From Usnea hakonensis (Eukaryota; Ascomycota; Lecanoromycetes; Lecanorales; Parmeliaceae), in NCBI GenBank assembly GCA_013423325.1, contig BLJB01000081.1:124311-188310 (forward strand): 64,000 nt of DNA, written 5' to 3'. Position numbers and translations under genes: made by a program. Each line of letters begins with the position of its first letter. Within the stretch, counting starts at the first letter, position 1. This document shows positions 1-11,612 of the stretch, in pieces. The notes under the pieces were generated by a model. That model was not told the origin of the DNA. It did not search any database and saw only the letters and a program-made list of their open reading frames with translations.

Positions 1-339
1 GAATTTGATTTCAAAGGAGAAGGGTCAAAAAGGTATATGTTGCTTGCCAGGCAAGTCCGTCGTTGTCTCCATGAATACGGCATTCACTCCTCTACAATAC
101 AGCCAGAATTCTGCCTGAACAGCGAACACCAGCATACTTCCACACAGCACTCAGACACCGAAGACGCCGGCTCTCCCAGACCGAAAGCAGCAAGTAAGGG
201 TGGTAGCAAAGCAGGTAGCATGCGCACCGAGGCCGAGGCTTGTCTTCTTGATTGCGGCGATGAGTGTGAAGGCGGTCAGTGCTGTGCACCAAGCACAGTC
301 GAGGCCGACACGCACAACGAAGAGGATCATTCACATTGA
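1..339 (+). CDS. Vacuolar zinc/cation diffusion facilitator (ZRC1/COT1-like), C-terminal part only
   Basis: The frame is open from the first base of the window to a TGA at 337-339, giving the last 112 residues of a protein that begins upstream. The visible part holds EYGIHSSTIQPEF, typical of the C-terminal cytosolic domain of fungal CDF zinc transporters (Zrc1/Cot1), followed by a Ser/Lys-rich linker and a terminal cysteine cluster (CLLDCGDECEGGQCC), which resembles the Cys-rich tails of fungal vacuolar zinc exporters. The family moves Zn2+ (and Co2+/Cd2+) into the vacuole in exchange for protons. The transmembrane part lies outside the window, so the family call rests on the tail alone. Confidence 0.75.
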   Translation, partial: EFDFKGEGSKRYMLLARQVRRCLHEYGIHSSTIQPEFCLNSEHQHTSTQHSDTEDAGSPRPKAASKGGSKAGSMRTEAEACLLDCGDECEGGQCCAPSTVEADTHNEEDHSH

Positions 340-827
340 TGGGGCATGTCATTCGGGCAATTTAGCATTGGGCTTTTGCATTACTTTAAGGATGTACATA
401 GATGCATGATTCTCTTCTGCTGTACATACTTTAGGTCACCAGGCTTGAAAAGCACTAGTACAGCGCATGAGCTCTTTTGTCATACAACACTTCGCAAATT
501 CTTTGTTCAGCTATCTCAAATACTCCTGCCACAAGCCTATTCTCGAGTTCCAGAAGTTCACTTATGCCACCAGATTCTGATCTGCCCTTGAGGCGTAGAG
601 TAGGCCGCCTCGTGCCGTCGGCAGAGCGGCAGTATCGATTTGGCGTTGCGTAGGGCTGGCCTTGTAAAATGCCAACGCAGCCAAATTGAATTGACATTTA
701 CAAGGCGTTCTCAACTTCGGGAATCAGACATTAATCCTAGATAATCGATGCCCTATCGTCCTGGCGACTTTATAGCCCCAGTTCTCACCATGAACGTTAC
801 TACTCCTCGTATGATAACGATCGTAAT
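340..827. other. Intergenic region
   Basis: It separates the 3' end of the zinc transporter from the start of the TED1-like gene. Only short non-conserved frames are present; no RNA gene or repeat was recognised. It should contain the terminator of the first gene and the promoter of the second. Confidence 0.6.
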
Positions 828-2945
828 ATGACCTCTCATCAGAACGGGCACCCCTTTCGCAATGCCTTGATTGACCAGGCGGGCAAGAAGCGTCGCACTT
901 CCGACGAGCTGCCTTCGTTCTTGGGAAGTTACATACCCGTCTTACAAGATGGTCCCGCTCAAGGGTATCCTTCAAGCTCCAGGCTGGAAACGCGAGTGGA
1001 TTGGAGTGAAGTACGAAGACGAACTTGGGGGATATTACGGACAATACGATCGTGGCAGCCTAAAAATCTGCTCTACGTACCGCTCGCCTTGATCGTTATA
1101 TGGTGGATGGTGCTTTGGTGGGGTGAAGAGGTTGTCTTCAGGCGCAGTGTAGAAGATTGCACCTGGAGCAATTGGGAAAGCTGGGTACTTCAAGTTCCTG
1201 GCAAAGAAAGATAGACGGAATAATCCATGCTGACTGACTTCTAGCCTGCTACATCTACTCCTCACCATGTTGTCCTTATTGCGGATCCTCAACTTGTCGA
1301 TCCCCACACCTACCCAGGGCGGCCCTGGCCCCTCTCTACGCTTACAGTCCGCTACACTGACCTCTACATCCGCAAGTCCTTCCAGCATATCCAAGAAATC
1401 CTAGCTCCAGTTTCCGTGTTTTTCCTAGGTGATCTCTTTGACGGAGGACGAGAATGGTCGACTGGTCAGGGGGATTCAGGGGATGGCATGGACAAGAGAT
1501 GGAAGAAATACGATAGCAGGTTCTGGTTGAAGGAGTACAAACGATTTGCCCGAATATTTTTCAATACCTGGCTACGAGGTGGGCAGGGTCTGACTGGTCG
1601 AAAGATGGTGGCAGGACTTCCAGGTAACCACGATCTTGGACTCGGAAATGGCATACGATTACCGGTGAGAAAGCGGTTTCAGGCCTATTTTGGAAATGGC
1701 AACAGGATAGATGTTATTGGTAATCACACATTCGTGTCGCTGGACACCGTTTCCCTGAGCGCAAAGGGCCAACCAGATCCGGCTACCGGTAGCCAAGGCA
1801 TAGAGGGATCGAACAAGGACATTTGGGGGCCTGTGGAACAATTCCTACGCACCGCCAAAGGCGAGAAATCACGGACCGTTGCGAGAGACCTAAGAGTGCG
1901 GCACGGGAAGGACGAGAACGACAAAATGAGCAATGACATTATAGACATTGAAGAGCCTCGAGCGTGGACCATACCTCTGGACTTTGACCCCGTAAAGAGT
2001 ACAGATATCCCCTCGATCATACTGACCCATGTACCTCTGTATCGAGGTCCAGGTACCCCTTGCGGACCTCTGCGCGAGCGCTATCCTCCATCGAAAACCG
2101 ACAGTGGTGAGACACCAGAAAAGGATGACGCGAATGCGATTGCTGTTCAGCAAGGCGTGCAGTATCAAAATGTTCTCACCCATGAAGTTTCAAAAGAGAT
2201 TGTGGAATTGGTTGGAGATGTATCTCACGTTTTCTCTGGCGATGATCATGACTACTGCGATGTCATTCATCGAGGCTATACATCTAAGAATGGTGGCATC
2301 AGAGAGGTGACCGTCAAGTCGATATCTTGGGCCATGGGTGTCCGCAAGCCTGGGTTCCTGCTGCTGAGCTTATGGAACCCTGTGGATGAGGAGGGAAAAG
2401 CGACTAGCCCAGAGGCTACGAAAGCGTCCACAATACAGACCCATCTCTGCTTACTGCCAGACCAACTGTCAATCTTCATCCGTTATGGTCTGCTACTGGC
2501 GTTCACGCTCGTTGTCCTATTCGTTCGAGCCGTCCGAGTTGCCTTTGGTCCAACACCAACCACCAGCAAAACCAATGGCTCTATTCTGCCCCTCTCAAGA
2601 ATGAAACCATCCCCCCCGAAAGAGCAAGACACATCTTCCCACGCCAGCTCTTCAAGTACCTCCTCCCAAAACGGCCTCGCGGTCAGACCATCAGCTGGAC
2701 CAAGGAGCGTCACGCCAGGGAGCGGCTACGGCTATCAGCCTCCTACCGTGGAGGACGACGTTGAGGATGAGGCCCCGCCAGGAAGTGCAGTGAGAAGGGG
2801 ATGGAATGAAATCGCACTGGACGAGCCACGGAGGCGAAAGCGTAGGAGGGGCCTGATGGGTCTGTATGATGAATTTAGGTCGAGCGTGTTGAATGTGTCG
2901 ATTTTTGTAATGGTGTGGTATATATGGCTGTTGTGGCACAGCTAA
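828..2945 (+). CDS. ER metallophosphoesterase, Cdc1/Ted1 family (GPI-anchor ethanolamine-phosphate phosphodiesterase)
   Basis: Exons 828-1184 and 1245-2945 (intron 1185-1244, phase 0) give 685 residues. An N-terminal membrane segment (about residues 83-105) is followed by a lumenal calcineurin-like phosphoesterase domain with the metal-site motifs in order: IADPQLVD, FLGDLFDGGR, GNHDLG, LTHVPLYR and FSGDDHDYCD. Two C-terminal hydrophobic segments and a Ser/Thr-rich loop complete the multi-pass layout of Cdc1/Ted1/PGAP5. Family members remove ethanolamine phosphate from GPI-anchor mannoses in the ER, which allows export of GPI proteins and affects Mn2+ homeostasis. ADPQ in place of the common DxH first motif is characteristic of this subfamily. 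Whether it is the Cdc1 or the Ted1 paralogue cannot be told here. Confidence 0.88.
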
Positions 2946-3203
2946 GTACTTTCGTTCCAGACATTCCAAGATTTCTCGACATCGCAGATGAATGGCCCCC
3001 TGGTCAGAAGATCGACAATCCATTTCATCTACCACGAGAGGCTGAGGCCAATGTATATGTTCATATAGACTGTAATTCAATCAGAGACCGACAACAGACC
3101 ATGCTCAAATCTCCTTCTTTGACCACATGCCATGTGAACATCCATCAATAAAAGAACCTGGCCGGCACATCTCAACTTCCTTTAAGCCATCAGTATCGCT
3201 TGG

Positions 3204-3251
<48 letters not shown>

Positions 3252-4015
3252 AGTTCCAAACATCAGTAGTACGTAGTCCTATCTCTACTCTCGGAGATGC
3301 TATGATGTGATACATGTGTAGAGCCATTACGACCCATCCACAATGACTATTTTGAATGAATGAGGAGATTGTTTTATAGAACGAGATGTATCTACCCAAG
3401 AGCCCTATTTGACAAAAGCCAGGCCAAGCTACGTAGATCTGCCTCAGCTTTTGGAAAGCAGATGGGAGTACTACATTGATTTACTTGATTGAAGGGGAGG
3501 GGAAGTGAGTGAGTAGGGTGATAGAACCTGGATGGAATATGCATAGGGTAGGGAGTAGGTTGCAGGATCTGAGACTGTGAAGTGGAAGAATATATCATGT
3601 AACATGGAATACTTAGTGGGATATTTTATGGGGGGATGAGCTTGTGGGCGTCCAGATCAGGGTTCAGGATGCGGATTGGGGAAGGCAAGGGAGTAGGTAG
3701 GTAGCTTTTGGAAGGATTCTGGAATCGGTGGATAAATTGACTTTGACAATGTTGCGAGTAATCAAGGCCTAGAAAAGAGTCGTGATTGTTTGCGAGATGG
3801 AAGACTGAGCGGTCGAATCGTGCGTGCATTTGAACGAACAAGTCTGCAGAGAATCGTCCCTTAGCTCCGCGCGTATGGAGAAGTCCTTTACAAAATGTTG
3901 ATACATCAAAGTTCTATCCTGGGCCGTTGCTTATAATCATGCGGTTACGCCGACATTCGCCCTATGCCACAGCGTCGTTTTGCTGACCATCGCGTCACTT
4001 TCCCTGTATGCTCCC
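2946..4015. other. Intergenic region between convergent TED1-like gene and PCNA
   Basis: It holds the 3' untranslated parts of two genes that point toward each other. A CA microsatellite lies at 3206-3249. The rest (3250-4015) shows no conserved frame, RNA gene or repeat that I can support. Confidence 0.6.
3206..3249. repeat. (CA)22 dinucleotide microsatellite
   Basis: An uninterrupted AC/CA run of 44 nt. It lies 3' of the TED1-like gene and in no gene. Long pure dinucleotide runs of this kind are length-polymorphic. Confidence 0.97.
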
Positions 4016-4990
4016 TCATTCATCATCACCAATCTGGACATCGGATTAGTGGGCATGTCGAGTAGTAGGAAGATGCAAAATTTTACCTTAGGGGCTAGGT
4101 AGAATCTCAAGTAGCTGTTAGATGCCAAACCGTACTCAACGAGCAACGGCACCTCGTTGGAGAGGCACAATTTGACTGTGGTTGAGAGACCGCTGGCTTT
4201 GCAGAAATTGACGAGGTATTTGAGGGAAAAGGTCAGAGCGACGGGTTCCGAGAGGGCAATCTCGACGTTTTGGTCTGGTTTGTCGACATTGGTGTGGCTT
4301 CGAAGGGTAACGGCTCCATTTCCAATGTCGCCGGAGCACGAGAATTTGACGCCGTCCTTGGAAGCTTCGATTGAAACTTTGAGACAATTAGCGGAATGAC
4401 ATACATCGTGCTGCGAGTATCACAGTACCTGATTCCGACAATGCTATCAAGTCCCTACAAATCTTCTGAAATTCGGCGGAAGGCATCGTAATTGTAGCCG
4501 CGTACTCAGTCTCTGGTATGCCTAAATGCTCTTGATCGATGTCCATGAGCTTGATATCATACTCGCTCAGTCTATCACTTTCGCTGCTTTCGAACACCAA
4601 GTTCACAACGTCTGGCGCATCCTCCGCCTTCAATGTCAATATGTCCTCATTTTGCGCGCATCGTAGCACCTTCATCAGCGAGGAAAGATTAATGCCCAAT
4701 GCGATGTTACGGTCACAGCGGAAAGGGGAGAAGGATTCGGCTTTGAGCATCATGGAAACGAGTGCGACGTGGGAGTTGTCCATGGCCTGGAGGGCGACGC
4801 CCGAATCATTGCAATCGAAGTTGCAGTCTTGTACAAGGTCTTTGATAGCATCGACAACCTAAAGCTGGCGTCAGCATGTTTCAGATCCTAAAGAATGATA
4901 GCGTACCTTCTTTAGCAGATTTGCCTGCTCCAGCCGGGCCTCAAGCACTGTGGACCATTGTCAGCAACCCGAGCGATGAACGACTGTACT
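4016..4990 (-). CDS. PCNA: Proliferating cell nuclear antigen (sliding clamp)
   Basis: Exons on the minus strand: 4990 (single base A), 4907-4947, 4858-4429, 4376-4087, 4033-4016, giving 259 residues, the normal PCNA length. Diagnostic stretches are LEARLEQANLLKK at the N terminus, AMDNSHVALVSMM, LRCAQNEDILTLKAEDAPD, LMDIDQEHLGIPE and the C-terminal RFYLAPKIGDDE. PCNA forms a homotrimeric ring that tethers replicative polymerases and repair factors to DNA. The last exon is 18 nt and encodes only IGDDE plus stop. Exon 2 begins with TG directly after a CAG acceptor, so the ATG must be assembled as A^TG. The donor before it is either 4989 (GTACAG, 42-nt intron) or 5004 (GTGTGC, 57-nt intron); both supply the A. 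Identity is certain; the first splice donor is not. Confidence 0.96.
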
Positions 4991-5666
4991 CGAAAGATGC
5001 ACACTCTTAGTGGATAGCTGTGTATCTCTTGGTTGAGACGATGAGTTGACAGCTGCAAGACTTTGGTCTCAAACAGTAGCAGACGAAGGAGTACCCGGTC
5101 ACAAAGCACGTTACCTGCGAGGTGTAGTGGCTGTTTGGAAGCGCAGGTTGCTATCAGAGTACGTAGAGGCATGAGAGCCAGAGGCAGAGGGGTTCTTTAA
5201 TTGTTTGTTCCGCGCGCTACGCGATCTTTCGCGCAAAATCACGCTAGTATAAAGTGCTTCGGACTTAAGAGCGGACATACACCATTTTGTATGAGGAAAC
5301 CGCAAACATGTAACGAATCTATCAAGCGATTATGCAAAGGGCTCTCATGGCTAAAATCGATGCATGTTATGCTATGGAAATTCTAGCAGTAGCGGCCCTT
5401 CATCGGCTATGTGTCTCAGCCCGAGACAGACCTCCTGAAGATATGGATGTTCAAAAGAGCATCCTCTATTTCTTAACACGCTCATTCTTCCTCGAAAACC
5501 TTAAGCTAGGATACGATACCTATCATCACTTTCCCCAGTAGCCCCTGGCTTTTATCTGGGCACTACATACCTACGCATATCCTTGTACGGCTCTTGATGA
5601 GCGCAGAAGAGGCACACAACAGCGGTCACAGGGTTGTCGTCGAACCCAACCTTTACATCTCTGCCG
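4991..5666. other. Divergent intergenic region, PCNA / histidine kinase
   Basis: It contains the PCNA leader and promoter. A possible 5'-UTR donor GTAACG lies near 5115 on the minus strand. An open frame at 5332-5541 (+, 69 codons) may be a 5' exon of the histidine kinase but has no clear donor, and I could not join it. Confidence 0.5.
5227..5238 (-). promoter_or_regulatory. SCB/E2F-like element in the PCNA promoter
   Basis: The plus strand reads TTTCGCGCAAAA. On the PCNA strand this contains GCGCGAAA, matching both the yeast SBF box (CGCGAAA) and the animal E2F consensus (TTTSGCGC). It lies about 240 nt upstream of the PCNA start codon, within a CG-rich patch (5209-5234). G1/S genes such as PCNA are classic targets of SBF/MBF or E2F. 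Binding is inferred from the match only. Confidence 0.5.
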
Positions 5667-8600
5667 ATGTCAACATCTGCCGATTCAGCAGATTTGTCCT
5701 CCTATTCGACACTGAAGAAGTCTTTGTCAGGAGCCGGACTCGGAACACGGCCTCTATTCCCTCGAAAACGAAGTCGATCTGAAGCCTGGATCCGACCTCC
5801 AAAAGGCACCCAATGTGATAGTGGTCAACTCACTCCTACATACCCTCATTGTTGGCAATGTGGCGCTGCTCTTCCCTTGGGAATGGGCCCTTATCAGGGA
5901 AAACCTCCTCGAACATTATCGCACAGCCCCAGTGTCCGTCTTCTCTCCGGACGAGAAACTGTCGGACCGCAAGCGCCCCAGGTGTCCTCCAGCAACCATC
6001 CTGATATGTTGAACAAATCATACCCCACATATCCTCTTTCCCAAAACAACAAGCTCATGCGGATGAAAGATGCTATGCTTGACGCAACGGACATACCTGT
6101 CATCGCTGTGTGGCATGATCAAAGTCTAGCTGCAGAAAATGAAGCAATTGCCCAGATAAAATACTTTGATGAGACTCCGGTCTCTGCTGCCGCAGGTCCT
6201 ATTCTCTCTGGCTATAGGGTTTTCACGGAAGACTTCGATCGAGAATTGGAACAATACGATTTTCCCATTGTCAAGCTTTGCCGGACACAGCAGCCTTTCA
6301 GTAGACTTAGGATTGGACTCCTGGACTCCAAGTCGAGGCGAAAAGTCTATGAGGTCAACGGCCGATGCATTTACGACGAGCAGACTGGAGAATTCCAAGC
6401 TGCTGTCTGTGCATTGAAGGATGTGACTTGGTACACGGAGTTGCTGAAGGCACAGAGCGAACAAAACGAACAGAATGAGCAACAGTTCCAACTGATCTGT
6501 GAAACATTGCCTCAAGTTGTATGTAAATTGAGCGAGCTGTTGCCCAAGCAATTTAGGAAGATGCTAAATTCGAACAACAGCTATGGACCACTACCCCAGA
6601 AGGACGCATAGGTATGGACTACAGACTCTTGATTGACTTCATGCGCTCACGCACCACGAGACTACTTTTCTCCTTCATGGTACGACTACACAGGTTTGAC
6701 CACCAATCAATCACTGGATATGCCTAAGGATCGTTTCCCGTGTCATCCAGATGATTTCGCTCAAATGTCCAAAGAGTGGCATCACAGTCTAACAACAGGT
6801 GAAGACTGTGCGGTGGAATTCCGTCTTAAGAAATATGATGGTGCATGGCGCTGGTATGTACCGTTTATCGATGCCAAAACTTGGGTCCCAAAGACATGTT
6901 TTGATTGCGGACCTGAGGGCTTATTTCCCTTTCTCGCATCTTAGAGTAGTCGTGTGGGCCTGGATCTTGGCCGGAGAACAAAGTGTTGACCTTGAAATTT
7001 TTACAGGATGCAGTGCCGAGCGTCGCCGTTACGAAATAAACATGGGAAGACCGTGAAATGGTTCGGCTCCTATACAGATATTAATGACCTAGTCGAAGCA
7101 CGTCAGGAAGCAAGTAAGACACGAGAGCAATTCCTTAATGTTATCAAGCATTCAAAGGTCACTCTTTGGGCGGTCGACAGGGATCACAATATCACTTTTC
7201 TGGAAGGCGAGCTCATGGGGCAGATTGAAAGCCCAGATTCCAGGGAAAAAGCCATCGGAAAAAATGTCTTCCAGTACCTCGGCAAACACCAGGAGAACAG
7301 GGACTGGGACGTGTTCAAGGATATGATTCCGTCGATTTTGGAGGGGAAAATCAAGGAGTGGAGCGGTGAACACTGGATGGAGGGCAGAAAACGGTGGTAT
7401 CGGACACAGATTGCTCCAATACTAAGTACGAAGAAACGAGAGAGCGGATGCAATGATGAGAAACTCATTGATGGGCTGATCTCAATCAGTTTAGATGTCA
7501 CTGAGCTCAAAGAAAGGGATGACAAGTTGCAAGCCCAGGAAATGGAGAACATCAGATTATCGACCGCCGAGCATGCCGCCAAAGAAGCAAGCAAACTCAA
7601 AAGCCAATTCTTGGCTAATATGTCACACGAGATTCGGACGCCAATCGCGGGGGTCATTGGCATGGCAGAGCTCCTGCTGGACACAGTTCTCGACAAAGAG
7701 CAACGAGATTTCACTGAGAGCATTCAGCGATCTGCAAATGCCCTCTTGACCGTTATCAATGATGTTTTGGATCTTTCTAAAGTCGAGTCTGGGAAGCTGG
7801 ACATTGAGGAAATTCCATTTTCTCTATCAGTCATAGTTCAGGATGTTTGCAAAATGCTGTCTTTTGCCGCGGAGAGGAAGAATATACAGTTCAAAAGCGA
7901 TATCCAAGGACAAATTGAGCAGGACCTGATAGTGATAGGGGATCCAAGTCGTCTAAGGCAGATACTTACAAACCTTCTGACTAACAGCATCAAATTCACA
8001 TCAGAAGGCTACGTCAAGCTGACCGTCGCAAGCCAAAGAGAGACGCATGATTCGATTGATATCGTCTTTACTGTGAAGGACACGGGCGTTGGAATCGAAA
8101 AGGATGTGCAGAAACGGCTGTTCAAGCCCTTCAGTCAAGCGGATCCAAGTACAGCTCGGCGGTTTGGAGGGACGGGGCTCGGATTGACCATTAGCAAGAA
8201 TGTTCGAAATATCTTCCTCCCAGTGATTTCAGCATCATGTCCCTGACTCTTCTTAGCTTGTTGACTTGATGCATGGCGGCATCAGTCTGACTTCGGAGCT
8301 TGGCATGGGCACAACAACTAAGTTTTGGATACCTTTCAACAAACCACATTCTGCAAAGTTTAGTTCGCCCGCTATGGCTGCGAGATCTATACCGGAGAGC
8401 TTCCGCTTTGAAGATTCAATGCCTGGATGCCCTTCTGCCTCACAGAGTGTCAGTGGAGATGTCACGCACTACGAGACGCTGCGTAGTGCTTTGAGTGGCG
8501 AAATCGGGACTGGCGTGGGACCAGTACCTCCCGAAGAAGGTCCAAGCGAGGATTCAGTCCAGCAGGAGATTGATCGTGAGAATATTCACATTCTGGTTGT

Positions 8601-9793
8601 TGAGGATAAGTATGTTGTGTTTTCGTCTTGCGCGCGTACCGTACTTTCAAGTCCGAAGTCAGCCCACTGACTTTCCTTTTGCAGTGCTATCAACCAGCAG
8701 ATCGCTCTCAAAACAATCAGAAAATTCGGGTTCTCTGTGAATGCGGTGTGGAATGGCAAGGAAGCCCTAGACTACTTGCTGGAAGCTTCTAGCTCGGCTC
8801 ACCCGAAACCGGACATTATCCTCATGGACTGCCAGATACCTGTCCTCGATGGCTATCGAGCAACCCACCTCATCCGTCATCATAGTCCCTATTCCGCCAT
8901 TGCGAGCATACGGACTCTACCGATAGTAGCGATGACGGCATCCGCTATTCAAGGCGACAGGGAGAAGTGCACCGAAGCCGGCATGGTATGTACATCTAGC
9001 ATATTGAGGGCGGCCTCCCCTCCTTAGCAGCGTACTTTGGTCGCCAGACCTTTCTTCCCAAAAGAGGCTTGTTCGGTTTCTCAGACCTGCCTCTCTTGAA
9101 TATTCGCTCTGAGGATTGACGCTGATGTCAATCTTCATATAGGATGACTACCTTGCCAAGCCTGTCAAAGGGAAGACGCTAGAAGACATGCTTTTGAAAT
9201 GGGCCGCCGAAGGCAAACGAAGATCTCGACTCACTCAGCATCGAACCCCTCATATCGCCAACGATAGCATCTGCACTGCGTCTAGCTCTGCTTCCAACAG
9301 TGTGCTATCGGAACGTACTGCAAGTACCCAATCTGAACCCAGTGGAAGTGACAAGGACGATCAAACACCTGCAGTCTCATACGCCCCTCACGCATTCAAA
9401 GCGGGCAAAAGTAAAATCACGCTGCCGGCTCTCGTTCCTGAGGAACAAGCCATTCTCCTCCGCGATGAAAAGTTACTTGCAGCCAGCAATGCCGATTCAC
9501 GCCAGATGAACATCTCCGTGCCCCCGACTCCCTCGTCGAGGCGGATAAAGCTGGAGACACCCACACTTACGGTCCAGAACATGGGCCTTCTAGCTCGCGA
9601 ATTTGAGGTCAATCCTTTCGATCTGCTCAATCTCAACGCCGCCAATAGCGATGGCTCAGATAGCGATATGTCGACTCATCAGGGTAGCTCGCCGGAAGCA
9701 GACGCCTTTCCACCGGAGCCACGGATGGAGCTGGAGCGTAATGCGAGTAGTCAGATGACCATCATCAATCGCAGAACGGGGTCGTTTAGGTAG
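5667..9793 (+). CDS. Hybrid sensor histidine kinase / response regulator with PAS domains
   Basis: Exons 5667-6518, 6581-6611, 6661-6853, 7007-8201, 8257-8609, 8685-8985 and 9143-9793 give 1191 residues. In order: a Ser-rich N terminus, PAS-like sensing regions (one with LWTTTPEGRIDYFSPSWYDY), a dimerisation domain with the phospho-accepting His566 in MSHEIRTP, an HATPase domain with N box (RQILTNLLTNSIKF), G1 (DTGVGI) and G2 (GGTGLGLTISK), and a receiver domain with phospho-acceptor Asp923 in ILMDCQIP and the conserved Lys in LAKPVKG. A Ser-rich tail of about 200 residues follows. Such kinases pass phosphate to an Ypd1-type phosphotransfer protein. The frame stays open upstream to 5601 without an ATG, so a further 5' exon may exist; ATG 5667 is the first in-frame start. 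The exact fungal class is not assigned. Confidence 0.92.
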
Positions 9794-10411
9794 TGGACTG
9801 GTCCTCGTGATTGTCACTGTGTTATCGAAGGGAGAAGATAGCCAAGTTAGACATGGCAATCAAAATCAAGGTGGCTGAGATATCCATCCCTAGAACACTT
9901 GACGACGGTCTTTGACTACGTAGGCCTTTTTTTTTTTTTTTTTGGAATGCAGTAGGCTACATGGGAACATTGCCCGTTGAACTGTATACATGATAGGACC
10001 TTGCTTGTAAAGAACCTTTGGTCGTGATTGGGAAAAAATGGATGGGCTACATGATCCCTTTCAAACTGTCCGATTGCAGGAACAGCCTGTGAATGCAATT
10101 GCTTCATTCATGATATAGTTTCATTCAATTCATTCCATTTAGAGTTTTTTGATTCTAAATGAAGTGAGAGTTTTGTGCATGTATGCAGAGTCAATTCATT
10201 CATGACATTCGTCTCTCTTGTCTCTCTATTCTCCCATCGAGAGTGTGGCTGTTTGTCCCATGTCCCATGTCCCATGTCCCATGTCCCATGTCCATGTCCA
10301 TGTCCATGCATGTAAGAATGGATGTATGAATGTGTGTGTATGTATGTATGTGATCCATGCACGACATTCCCCCAACCCCCCCCCCCCTCCCCGCCCCTCC
10401 ACCATGCCAAC
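9794..10411. other. Intergenic region with low-complexity tracts
   Basis: This is convergent 3' flank of the histidine kinase and the dehydrogenase. It contains a 17-nt poly-T tract (9927-9943), a heptamer/hexamer minisatellite (10254-10306) and a C-rich tract (10371-10400). No gene was recognised. Confidence 0.7.
10254..10306. repeat. Minisatellite (TGTCCCA)5 then (TGTCCA)3
   Basis: Five exact tandem copies of a 7-mer at 10254-10288 are followed by three copies of the 6-mer that lacks one C (10289-10306). The change of unit length suggests slippage within the C run. It lies in the convergent intergenic region. Confidence 0.95.
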
Positions 10412-11612
10412 TCAATACCCCCTCTCCCTATCCACCACATTAATCATCCTCTCCCCCCTCTCCCTCCGGTCCAAATTCACCTCCAACACCTGAAACGCGC
10501 GGTCCGCATACGCCTCCCCCAAGCCACTGATATGCGGCGTGATGATACAATTCGGCGCGTCCCACAGCGGGTTATCTTTGGGCAAGGGTTCCGGATCCGT
10601 GACGTCGAGCGCCGCGCCTCTGAGGCCGTCGCCGCCGTCGCCGCCGTTGAGAGGGTCGTTGTCGTTGTAGGCGTTTAGGGAGGCGATGAGGGCGTCCTGG
10701 ACGACGATCTGGCCGCGGGAGATGTTGGAGAGGAAGGCGTGTTTCTTGCGGCCGAGGATGGCGAGCTCGGCGGCGCCGATGAAGTGGGTCGTTTGTTTCG
10801 TGAGGGGCACGCTGATGAGGAGGTGGTCGATGTCCTGGGCGAGGAAGTGCTGCAGGGACGCCTTGTCCAGGCCCGAGAACCAGGCTTCGGGGATGGAGCC
10901 GTCCGGGTCGCCGGTGCCGGGGACGATGAAGCCGCCGTCGTGTTTGGAGGCCGGGGTCGGGCGCGGGGAGGCCGTGTAGGCGATGACGGTCATGCCCATG
11001 CCGCGGGCGACGCGGGCGACTTGGCGGCCGATGCTGCCGTAGCCGAGGACGCCGAGGCGCTGGCCTGCTTTGTCGCGCAGGGTTTGTAGCGGTTTTTTGT
11101 GCGCGGCGGGGGCCCAGTCGTGGTTTTGCTGCCAGGTGTGGAGGAGGGAGTAGCGGTGGGAGTGGGCCAGCATGGTCAGGATAACCCATTCGGCGATTTG
11201 CGGCCCGTGGATGCCCGAGGATGTGGTTAGGGGGATCGAGGTGTCTGTGTAGATGGGGGAGTCGGCGATGTGGTTCGTGCCGGCGGAGAAGAAGTGGACG
11301 AGTTGGAGGTTGGGGCAGTCGGCTGGGGTGGGAGGGAGGGCGGTGAGAGTGACGAGGATGGTTGCATCTTTGAAGATTTCTGCAGCACGGCCATAGCGAT
11401 TAGTACTTGATGTAGCGATTGAGAGCGGGGTCTGTCCCACCTTTGGGTATACCTGAACCGGCATCCCACACCGCGTCGGTAAAGACCAGGTTCTTGTAGG
11501 TGATTTTGATATTTGGATGGTTCTTTCTGATCCTGTCGAAGATTTTGGTGGGCTCTTGGAAGGGGAGAATGACGAGCAGATGCTCTGGTTTGGCATTGGG
11601 ACCGCCGCCCAT
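10412..11612 (-). CDS. D-isomer-specific 2-hydroxyacid dehydrogenase family protein
   Basis: Exons 11612-11441 and 11379-10412 (intron 11380-11440) give 379 residues starting MGGGPNAKPEHLLV. The Rossmann fold carries GVLGYGSIGRQVAR. The catalytic triad residues of the family are visible: Arg in NISRGQIV, Glu in DPEPLP and His in ITPHISGLG. The protein should reduce 2-keto acids or oxidise 2-hydroxy acids with NAD(P)H; the substrate cannot be inferred. An insertion of about 30 residues follows the dinucleotide loop, and a Gly-Gly-Asp repeat (GGDGGDG) lies before the catalytic Glu. Exon 2 is much more GC-rich than its neighbours. No signal peptide was seen, so it is probably cytosolic. Confidence 0.9.

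Noticed and set aside
5332..5541. 69-codon frame as first exon of the histidine kinase
   Set aside because: The start is ATG but no acceptable donor joins it in phase to the exon ending at 6518; kept only as a possibility.
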